Assembly (NCBI GenBank): GCA_009692425.1
Contig: SHZF01000037.1
Location: forward strand, 1-45,396
DNA length: 45,396 bases
Origin: Myxococcales bacterium
Lineage (GTDB): Bacteria; Myxococcota_A; UBA9042
Reading direction: 5' to 3'
Shown here: piece by piece, positions 37,506-45,396 of the stretch
How the letters are laid out: the number at the start of each line of letters is the position of its first letter
Numbering within the stretch: the stretch's first letter is position 1
Notes under the pieces: model-generated
The model's input: the letters and a program-made list of their open reading frames with translations, nothing else
Database searches by the model: none
What the model was told of the DNA's origin: nothing
Position numbers and translations under genes: made by a program

Positions 37506-38158
37506 CGTCGGGCTCCGTCGCACTCGACCGCTGGGCCGACTGGATGCGGTGCGCGCTGCGCGAGCCGGCGCCGCTTTCCATCCCGCTGCACGCAACAGAG
37601 CGCCGCTCGGCGGTGCTGCTGCCGATCCTGGTGCGGGCCGACGGGCTGCGGCTGCTTTTCGTCAAGAAGTCCGAAAAACTGCGCCGCCACGCGGGGCAAG
37701 TCGCGTTTCCCGGCGGGGCCGTCGATGCCGCGGACGCCAGCGCCGAGGCCGCCGCCTTGCGCGAAGCGTTCGAGGAGGTGGGGCTGGCGCCGGACGCGGT
37801 CGAACTGCTCGGCGCGCTGGACGACGAGCGCACGTACGTGACCGGCTACCACATCCAGCCCGTCGTGGGCCTCGTGCGTGCGCCGCCGCCGGCGTGGACG
37901 TTGGATGCCCATGAGATCGAGGCCGTGCTCGAAATCCCGCTCGCCGTCATCGAAGCCGCCGAGCCGGTGCGCTGGTTGCAATGGGAACTCGAGGGGGCCG
38001 TCCACCGGGCGCCCGTGTTCGAACTCGACGGCACGACGGTGTGGGGAGCGTCGGCGCGCATCCTCTGGAACCTGCAGGTACGGTTGCGCCAAAGCGCATG
38101 GGCCGACGGCGACGACGCGCGCCCGCGACCGGTGCGATCGCCTCCGAGAACCGATTGA
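37502..38158 (+). CDS. Nudix hydrolase, CoA pyrophosphatase (NudL)-like
   Basis: A 218-aa Nudix protein. The Nudix box GGAVDAADASAEAAALREAF continues with EEVGL (G-x5-E-x7-R-E-x2-E-E-x-G). It is preceded by LLFVKKSEKLRRHAGQVAFPGG, the L-L-x-x-R/K...H-x-G-Q-x-x-F-P-G-G signature specific to coenzyme A diphosphatases. Those enzymes hydrolyse CoA to phosphopantetheine and 3',5'-ADP. GTG 37502 overlaps the tyrS stop. The basic tail after residue 195 looks unstructured. The phaR promoter begins inside its last codons. Confidence 0.87.
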   Translation: MTSGSVALDRWADWMRCALREPAPLSIPLHATERRSAVLLPILVRADGLRLLFVKKSEKLRRHAGQVAFPGGAVDAADASAEAAALREAFEEVGLAPDAVELLGALDDERTYVTGYHIQPVVGLVRAPPPAWTLDAHEIEAVLEIPLAVIEAAEPVRWLQWELEGAVHRAPVFELDGTTVWGASARILWNLQVRLRQSAWADGDDARPRPVRSPPRTD

Positions 38159-38182
38159 CGCACCGTGTCAACCTGCGACAAT
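38155..38182 (+). promoter_or_regulatory. Promoter of phaR
   Basis: TTGACG (38155-38160) N16 GACAAT (38177-38182): five of six and four of six consensus matches. The -35 overlaps the Nudix stop codon. Transcription would start near 38189, about 39 nt before the phaR ATG. Confidence 0.5.
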
Positions 38183-38227
38183 CTCCGCCGCCCGGCACTC
38201 CCTCTGCCCCCGCCGCATCGCCTGATC

Positions 38228-38959
38228 ATGACAGACACCCGCGTCATCAAGCGCTACGCCAACCGCAAAATGTACGACACGGCACGCAGTTGCTACGTGA
38301 CGCTCGAAGAAGTTGCCGACATGGTGCGTGCAGGCGCCGACGTCAGGGTCATCGACAACAAGACGAAGGAAGACCTGACCGAGGTCACGCTGACGCAAGC
38401 CCTGCTCGATTCCGAGCGCCGCAACCGCGGCACGGTGTCGCTGGCGGGCCTGCGCACGCTGATCTCGCACGGCGCGGAGTCCCTGTCGAAGCGCATGGCC
38501 GAGCCGGTGTCGCGGGTGCGCGAAGAGGCTGAACGCACCGTGACCGCTTGGCGCGACGAGGCCGAGCGCACGGTGTCGCTGTGGAAGACGGAAGCGGAGC
38601 GCCGCGCCGACTGGATGCTACAGCGCAAGGCGCGCGAGAGCGGCGCCGAGGGGGGCGGTGGCGCGGCGGGCGGTGCAGCGACCGGCCAGGGTGTCGCCGA
38701 TCTGTCGCCGGGTCGGGAAGCCGCCGCACAGGCCGCCGCTGCGGTCGAGGGTCCGGCGCCGAAGTTGGCCGCTTGGGTCGCCGAGACGCAGCGCAGCGTC
38801 GAGGAACTTCGGCACCGCATCGACGACCAAATCCGCCACGCGGTGGACGGCCTCGGCTCCCACGGCCCGAGCGAACGCGAACTCGACCTGCTGCGCCGTA
38901 TCGAGCGGCTCGAAGGGCGCATCCAGGCCCTCGAAGCTGCGCGCCCGCCGTCCCGATGA
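38228..38959 (+). CDS. phaR: PhaR-type polyhydroxyalkanoate synthesis regulator
   Basis: A 243-aa protein whose N-terminal 60 residues are the PHB/PHA accumulation-regulator DNA-binding domain: VIKRYANRKMYDTARSCYVT, LEEVADMVRAGADVRVIDNK, TKEDLTEVTLTQ. PhaR represses phasin genes and is titrated by binding PHA granules. The remaining part (about 95-243) is unlike short PhaR proteins. It has heptad-like helices with R-x-E-A-E-R-T-V repeats, a Gly/Ala linker, then coiled-coil segments ending IERLEGRIQALEAA, reminiscent of phasins. This suggests that regulator and granule-binding functions may be combined (inference). No phaC or phasin gene is in the window. Confidence 0.87.
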   Translation: MTDTRVIKRYANRKMYDTARSCYVTLEEVADMVRAGADVRVIDNKTKEDLTEVTLTQALLDSERRNRGTVSLAGLRTLISHGAESLSKRMAEPVSRVREEAERTVTAWRDEAERTVSLWKTEAERRADWMLQRKARESGAEGGGGAAGGAATGQGVADLSPGREAAAQAAAAVEGPAPKLAAWVAETQRSVEELRHRIDDQIRHAVDGLGSHGPSERELDLLRRIERLEGRIQALEAARPPSR

Positions 38960-39063
38960 CCGACGCCGAATCAAAGGCCCTGTCCCTGCGTCCGACATGT
39001 TGCGTTCCATCTGCGCCGCCCGGTCCGAACCCCCGCGCGCCGCCCTGTCCGAGGAGGAGAATC

Positions 39064-39591
39064 ATGAAAACTTCCCAGTCCCTGCGCTGCGCCGTCCGAG
39101 TCGTCGCCGCCCTGATCGCCGCCACGGGCGTGTGCACCGCGGGCGCCGTCGACGCAACCGCCCAACCGAAGACGAAGGCGAAAGGCGAAGCGCCGCCCGA
39201 ACCTGGCCAGTCGGTCGACGAGAGCACGATCCCCGGCGAGGTCCAGATCGGCACGAAGCACGAGTTCGTGAAGTTCACCGTCGACGGCAAGGAGTGGGAC
39301 AACTGCGATTACACCGACAAGAACAGGACGCTTGTCGTGCGCGGGCTCGAGCGGGCCGACGACCACGCGATCGTGATGACACCGCGCGAGGGCGGCTTCG
39401 AGCCCTACACGCTCATCGTGCAGGGTGCGCAATTCAAGAAGACGCTCGTGAAGCAGAAAGGCCGGACGAAGATCATTATCTTCCGCGCCACCCACAAGGT
39501 CGACTTCGCCAAGCCGCAGGCGCCCGCAGCGGACAAGGCCACGCCCGACAAGCCAGCTGCGGACAAGCCCAGCGCCGAACCGAAGAAATAG
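39064..39591 (+). CDS. Secreted PEGA-like domain protein
   Basis: A 175-aa protein with a signal peptide (MKTSQSLRCAVRVVAALIAA, cleavage likely around residue 28-34). The central domain (about 60-120) reads HEFVKFTVDGKEWDN, TLVVRGLERADDHAIVMTP and GGFEPYTLIVQGAQFKKTL, the alternation of strands typical of PEGA surface domains. The C-terminal 30 residues are a Lys/Ala/Pro/Asp tail (ADKATPDKPAADKPSAEPKK). GGAGGAG is 6 nt before ATG 39064. Its function is unknown; PEGA proteins are usually envelope-associated. It is the first of a string of plus-strand genes after phaR, separated by about 100 bp. Confidence 0.7.
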   Translation: MKTSQSLRCAVRVVAALIAATGVCTAGAVDATAQPKTKAKGEAPPEPGQSVDESTIPGEVQIGTKHEFVKFTVDGKEWDNCDYTDKNRTLVVRGLERADDHAIVMTPREGGFEPYTLIVQGAQFKKTLVKQKGRTKIIIFRATHKVDFAKPQAPAADKATPDKPAADKPSAEPKK

Positions 39592-39635
39592 CCTCACCGA
39601 CACCGATCGGTGCTTTGTTCGGCGCGCCCGACCGC

Positions 39636-39663
39636 TTGACCGCAGCGCCGGGCGTCCTACCCT
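39636..39663 (+). promoter_or_regulatory. Possible promoter of the BI-1 family gene
   Basis: TTGACC (39636-39641) N16 TACCCT (39658-39663): strong -35, weak -10. It lies 65 nt before ATG 39729. Confidence 0.4.
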
Positions 39664-39728
39664 TGCTACAGCGGTGCCCAAATTGGCGCACGCGACCGCC
39701 CGCACACCCCGGGCGACGAGGAGTGATC

Positions 39729-40493
39729 ATGGCATTCGATCCCGACCCGCTGTCTCCGCCCGCCAGTCGCGGCGGCAGTCGCTTTCGCACCGGCATCCGC
39801 GCGGGTGACGACGCGGTTCCAACCGTCTCGCCTGAGCGCGCCCTGGCCGCGTCGAAGTTCCTCACCCAGGTGTTCGGCTGGATGGCGGGCGGCCTCGCCT
39901 TGTCGGGCGGCATCGCCGCGGCGGTGCTTTCGAATGAGGTGACGCTCCAGTTCGCCGCCAGCTGGATGCTGCCGCTCGTCATCGTCGAACTGGTCACCGT
40001 CATCGCGCTGTCGGCGCTGCTGCACAAGCTGTCGACGGGCGCTGCGGCGGCCGGCTTCCTGTTCTACTCGGCGCTCAATGGCTTGACGCTCGCTCCGATT
40101 CTGGCGATGTACACCGGGGCGTCGGTCGCCAACGCATTCTTTGCGTCCGCGGCGGCGTTCGGTGGCATGGCCGTCCTCGGCGCCACGACGAAGCGCGACT
40201 TGAGCGGCGTCGGCTCGTTCCTGATGATGGGCGTGTTCGCGATCCTGGGCGCCTCGCTCGTCAACTTCTTCCTGGCGTCGGCAGCGCTCGACTGGGCCGT
40301 CAGCATCCTGGGTGCGCTCATCTTCACCGGGCTGGCTGCCGTCGACACCCAGCGCTTCAAGAAGCTCGGCTACGGTGGCTTTTCGTCGGACCGCGAGCAG
40401 GGCCAATGGGCGATCCGCGGCGCGCTCAACCTGTACCTCGACTTCATCAACATGTTCTTGTTCATCCTGCGCATTTTTGGTGACCGCAGGTAA
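39729..40493 (+). CDS. Bax inhibitor-1 (BI-1/YccA) family membrane protein
   Basis: A 254-aa inner-membrane protein with seven predicted hydrophobic helices between about residue 45 and the C-terminus. Family landmarks are FLTQVFGWMAGGLALSGGIA at the first helix, ANAFFASAAAFGGMAVLGATTKRDLSGVGSFL, and the conserved D-T-Q (VDTQRFKKL) with D-F-I-N-M-F-L-F-I-L-R near the end. YccA/YbhL-type members bind or modulate FtsH, and some conduct Ca2+ in a pH-dependent way. ATG 39729 has GAGGAG about 6 nt upstream. The extra 35 N-terminal hydrophilic residues are longer than in E. coli homologues. Confidence 0.9.
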   Translation: MAFDPDPLSPPASRGGSRFRTGIRAGDDAVPTVSPERALAASKFLTQVFGWMAGGLALSGGIAAAVLSNEVTLQFAASWMLPLVIVELVTVIALSALLHKLSTGAAAAGFLFYSALNGLTLAPILAMYTGASVANAFFASAAAFGGMAVLGATTKRDLSGVGSFLMMGVFAILGASLVNFFLASAALDWAVSILGALIFTGLAAVDTQRFKKLGYGGFSSDREQGQWAIRGALNLYLDFINMFLFILRIFGDRR

Positions 40494-40633
40494 ACCCCGA
40501 CCGCACCTCCAACGTTGTCTTGCCGCCGGTCCGTGGGCGCCCTGTCCATGGCCGGCGGCTGCACTTTTCCAGCCCTGTATCCCGCCCACCCGCTCCCACC
40601 CCGCGCGCCATCCCGCTCCGGCCCTTGAGGACC

Positions 40634-42448
<1,815 letters not shown>

Positions 42449-42744
42449 CCCGGATCCGTTGCGTTTGGCGTCCGCGGGAGGTTGGCCCGTGGTGACGCCG
42501 CACGGGTGCCGCAGCTACCGCAGCCGCCACAGAGGGGAACGGCGACCCCGGGACCGGCTGCCGCCATGGCAAACTGGCGGGTCGCCCCATCGACCAGCGC
42601 CATCGACCAGCGCCATCGACCAGCGCCATCGACCAGCGCCCCCCCCCGTCGGCGCAGGCCGCCAAGAGCGCGCACCCCAACGTCACGCCCCACGAGACTT
42701 CGGCCTGCCGCAGCAGACCGGCTTCGGCGGAGTCCACGGCGGCG
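42449..42744. other. Convergent intergenic region with 13-bp repeats and C9 tract
   Basis: A 296-bp region between the convergent bipA and glycosyltransferase-like genes. It holds four perfect 13-bp repeats (42589-42640) and a run of nine C (42639-42647). Short open frames cross it on the minus strand. One begins at ATG 42752 and has a Cys after a hydrophobic run (TLGCALLAAC), but it overlaps bipA by 250 bp, so I do not call it a gene. Confidence 0.5.
42589..42640 (+). repeat. 13-bp tandem repeat, four perfect copies
   Basis: ATCGACCAGCGCC repeated four times without mismatch, immediately followed by a C-tract. The 13-bp unit would shift any reading frame crossing it. Confidence 0.92.
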
Positions 42745-45396
42745 TCAGTCATCCAACGAACGGTCGCCACCGCGGCGGCCTTCGTAGCGGCACGGTGCTT
42801 GGGATCTGCGCAGCCAGACTTCGATGTCGAGCGCCTTCCAGTGTTTCAGCAGCGGGTCCTGGAACAGGGCGGCGCGCTGGAAGTGCTTCGCGGCGGTCGC
42901 GCGCTGGCCGATCGTCTGCGGCGCGAAGTACGACTGCGGGGCGACGACGATGGCCTTCAGCTTGTCGGCGCAAGCGCGGTCCCAGAACGCCTCGCGCGAC
43001 ACAGCGCCGGTCGAGAACACCTTGGAGTTCGTGTCGACCTGGTTGCCGGCCATGCGGCGGTTGGCGAGCAGCGCCAGCAGGGGCGTGTAGTCGCTTGCGC
43101 CCGTCACGGTCTCGTCGGGCGCCAGGTGGGCGGCCAGGTAGCGCGCGATCTCGTCGGCCGTCGAGAACCAGCGCTTCTTGCTCCACAGGTAGTGGTGCAC
43201 GCCGGATTCGAGACTGCCGCGCACCCGAAAGTCTTGCCAGAACACGGCCTGGGTGACATCGGCGAGCCACGGCGGACCCGGCGGCGACGTCCAGTCGAAG
43301 CGCAGCACTTCGCCCGGCCCGACTTCACCTGCGCCGGGGTCGAACTCCGACGGGTACGCCGTGTGGTTGGCGGCCATCGAGATCGGCACCCACAGCAGCA
43401 CGGCGACCAACGCCACGCTGGTCCATGCGACCAACCTCAGCGTCGGCGCTTGTGCGGCGGGGTCCACCGGCGGCAGTTGGATTGGCGGCGTCCCGGGCGG
43501 CGGCAGCGCGTGCACGGCAGCGAGAACGCATGTGCCCAGCGCGGCGAGGGAGCCAGCGGCCGCGACGCAGACCACCGGCAGCACAAGCGCCCAGTAGAAG
43601 TCGTAGCGCTCCTTGAACTGGGCGAACTCGACGACGAGGGCACCGACGCACACCCATGCGATGAGCAACGCGCCGCCGCGATCCGGCTCGCGCCACCACG
43701 CGCGCACGTTGACAGCGAAGCGCCACCACGGCTCCGGCAACGTGCCAGCCCGCGGAGCAGGCGCCCATCGCCCGAGTTGGCGCAGCACCAGCGCGGCGAC
43801 GGGGGCCCACAGGGCCAGCCAGAAGAGCGCGGCGTGGTGGTACAGCGTCACCGCGAAGTCGCGCGACGCGAGCATCGTGAAGAAGTTGGCCACGATCGCA
43901 TGCGGACCTTCGTCGAGTGCAACGAAGCCCTCGACCTTGGCCTTCTTGGCGAAGTGGTAGGCGTAAACCGCGTCCACGTAGGCGTCGCCGGCCAGCACCC
44001 AGAAAAACCCGGCGAGTGAGCCCCATACGGCGAGAAAGCCGACGCCGAGCAGGACGGTGGGGTGGCGTGCGAGCCGAGAGACGAGGGATTCGCCGGCACG
44101 CTTGGCCGCCGGCAGCGGTGCGAGCAGGGCGAGTCCGCCGAGCGTCAGCAGCATCCCGATCGCATAGAAGCCCGTGGACGCAGCGCCTCCCAGCAGCAGG
44201 CCAGCCAGGAAGAAGCGACCGGACAACGCAGCCCACAGGCCCCACGCCATCCAGCACGCGGTCAGGTTCACGCCGGTCAGGTTCGTCGACGCCAGCAGTA
44301 CCTCGGCCGCGAACAGGTCGAGCGCGAGCGTCGCCACGCCCGGCCAGATGCCGAGCCAGCGCCGGGCAATGCGCCACACGGCCACGGCAGCACCCAGGGC
44401 CGCGGCGGCAGACAGCACCTTGCCGATGAGGAAGTGGAAACCGAACACGGCATACAGCCCCGCCGGCACCGCGATGTGCAGCGGCGGATGCGAGAAGAAG
44501 AAGTCGCGGTACGGCACGAGGCCGTTGGCCCATTGGCGCGCAGCGAGGAAATACAGCGACTCGTCGGTGGTCGAATAGCGCAGCCCGTTGACCTTGAGCA
44601 CGGCGTACGAGGCGACAATGACACCGACGGCCACCCACTCGGCGCGCGGCGACACGGCCCGCCAGAAACCACCGCGGCGCCATCCTGCCAGGAGCGCCAG
44701 CGAACAGGCCACGGCGCCGACGCAGCCCGCGACGTGCAGCGCCGAACCGCCCGTGTCGATGCCGGCACGCAGGGGCCACGCGACGACGGGAAATGCGAGC
44801 GCTAGCCCGGCCACCAGTGCCAGGGGGCGGCGGTGCAGTCGCGGCAGTGCCAGGTACGCGAGGACGCCGAGCGCCAGCGCCGTGGACAGGAGCGCGGCAG
44901 TGGCGCCGGCCAGATGGGCTACTGGCGGGCCTCCGGTGTGCGCCGGGTCGAAGCCCGTCAGCGCGGCGACGGCGGGCACGAGGCTGCGACCGATCCAGCC
45001 GACAGGCTGCAGGTGCAACAAGGCAAGGCCGAGCGCCCCGGCCGCTGCCAGTCCCCGGCCGACCAAAGACGCGGGGCGCGCCACGAGGGCAAACAACCCT
45101 CCTATCGCGATGGCGCTCCACAGCGGCGCCGACAGCCCAGCCATGTGCTCCCGCAGGGGTGCCGTGGGCGGCGCGAACGGCAGCGGGTCGGCCCACTGGC
45201 GCAGTTGCAGGGCGGCGGCGGCAAGGGCAGCGACAGCGACGAGCCACGTCGTCGCGCGGTCCCACTCGGCAGGGACGGCAGAGCTCCGCAGCGCGCGAAT
45301 GGCCCCGACCGCAGCCAGCGCCAGCGCGCCGACCGCGACGACGGCGGCCTGCAGGAACCCCGGCCATGCGACCGGCACAGTGGCGGGCCCGAACCC
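42745..45396 (-). CDS. Polytopic membrane protein, PMT/ArnT-like (GT-C) glycosyltransferase candidate; 5' end may be outside window
   Basis: At least 877 aa, with about 14-16 hydrophobic helices. The N-terminal 230 residues are an extra set of helices. The GT-C-like part starts near residue 250: the loop YSTTDESLYFLAARQWANGL carries the acidic D-E expected at a GT39/GT83 active site in the first periplasmic loop. YRDFFFSHPPLHIAVPAGLY follows, as in dolichyl-phosphate-mannose-protein mannosyltransferase-like proteins. A soluble C-terminal domain (about 690-877) contains DETVTGASDYTPLLALLANR. It would transfer a sugar from a polyprenyl carrier at the membrane's outer face (inference). The frame is open to the window edge. 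GTG 45378 is the last visible start and has no ribosome site, so the true start may lie outside. Confidence 0.72.
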   Translation of the reverse strand, partial: GFGPATVPVAWPGFLQAAVVAVGALALAAVGAIRALRSSAVPAEWDRATTWLVAVAALAAAALQLRQWADPLPFAPPTAPLREHMAGLSAPLWSAIAIGGLFALVARPASLVGRGLAAAGALGLALLHLQPVGWIGRSLVPAVAALTGFDPAHTGGPPVAHLAGATAALLSTALALGVLAYLALPRLHRRPLALVAGLALAFPVVAWPLRAGIDTGGSALHVAGCVGAVACSLALLAGWRRGGFWRAVSPRAEWVAVGVIVASYAVLKVNGLRYSTTDESLYFLAARQWANGLVPYRDFFFSHPPLHIAVPAGLYAVFGFHFLIGKVLSAAAALGAAVAVWRIARRWLGIWPGVATLALDLFAAEVLLASTNLTGVNLTACWMAWGLWAALSGRFFLAGLLLGGAASTGFYAIGMLLTLGGLALLAPLPAAKRAGESLVSRLARHPTVLLGVGFLAVWGSLAGFFWVLAGDAYVDAVYAYHFAKKAKVEGFVALDEGPHAIVANFFTMLASRDFAVTLYHHAALFWLALWAPVAALVLRQLGRWAPAPRAGTLPEPWWRFAVNVRAWWREPDRGGALLIAWVCVGALVVEFAQFKERYDFYWALVLPVVCVAAAGSLAALGTCVLAAVHALPPPGTPPIQLPPVDPAAQAPTLRLVAWTSVALVAVLLWVPISMAANHTAYPSEFDPGAGEVGPGEVLRFDWTSPPGPPWLADVTQAVFWQDFRVRGSLESGVHHYLWSKKRWFSTADEIARYLAAHLAPDETVTGASDYTPLLALLANRRMAGNQVDTNSKVFSTGAVSREAFWDRACADKLKAIVVAPQSYFAPQTIGQRATAAKHFQRAALFQDPLLKHWKALDIEVWLRRSQAPCRYEGRRGGDRSLDD

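Noticed and set aside
39601-39612. CACCGATCGGTG palindrome after the PEGA-like gene as a terminator
   Set aside because: Only a 4-bp stem around a GATC loop and no T-tract; could be chance in GC-rich DNA.
42589-42640. CRISPR-like array
   Set aside because: 13-bp units with no spacers and no cas genes; a simple tandem repeat.

Overview
The window is high-GC (roughly two thirds G+C by eye), gene-dense bacterial DNA. It looks like a myxobacterium or a related deltaproteobacterial-type lineage. This is inferred from several lipoproteins with low-complexity D/A/G/S-rich linkers, a giant Cys-rich C-x-D-x-x-x-C repeat protein, a long Ig-like (BIG2) repeat lipoprotein, and proteobacterial-type housekeeping genes (BolA/Grx4, PhaR, SixA, YebC, BipA). 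I saw no rRNA, tRNA, CRISPR array or insertion sequence.

Layout. 1-1.1 kb: the tail of an unknown gene, a pair of diverged 84-bp direct repeats, and an intact VapBC toxin-antitoxin pair with a visible promoter/operator. 1.1-4.8 kb: an orphan gene (minus), an L,D-transpeptidase and a two-domain VOC protein. 4.8-9.0 kb: a 1275-aa lipoprotein of 13 BIG2-like repeats (minus), whose start overlaps a frameshifted small membrane-protein gene. 9.1-11 kb: a PCMH-type FAD protein and a SixA-like phosphatase. 11.2-18.8 kb: a tightly packed three-gene block of predicted lipoproteins (Cys-rich stalk, Kelch-like propeller, beta-rich partner), the best candidate here for an undescribed surface system. 18.9-24 kb: RecQ with a C-terminal phosphoribosyltransferase-like domain, an MFS transporter behind a consensus extended -10 promoter, and a CHAD protein. 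24-28.7 kb: bolA-grx4 (minus) divergent from a DUF58/transglutaminase pair. 28.7-29.1 kb: the wreck of a Phd/PIN toxin-antitoxin locus. 29.1-33.9 kb (minus): ribBA, an FAD-dependent oxidoreductase, a CaiB-type CoA-transferase and an NAD(P)-binding protein. 34.3-38.2 kb: yebC, a lipoprotein, tyrS and a Nudix hydrolase as one probable operon. 38.2-42.4 kb: phaR, a PEGA-like secreted protein, a BI-1-type membrane protein and bipA/typA. 42.7 kb to the end: a polytopic glycosyltransferase-like membrane protein (minus) whose 5' end may lie outside the window.

Recurring themes. (1) Cell-envelope genes dominate: six predicted lipoproteins or secreted repeat proteins, an L,D-transpeptidase, and DUF58/TgpA. 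(2) Short tandem repeats of 13-24 bp occur at many places. Several have 15-bp units that add or remove five residues without shifting frame, including one inside a lipoprotein signal peptide. (3) Several genes show decay or lost active sites: the frameshifted membrane gene, the doubly deleted toxin-antitoxin remnant, and a RibBA whose DHBP-synthase half lacks its acidic catalytic motif.

All product names are from motif reading and memory of families. No database search was possible.
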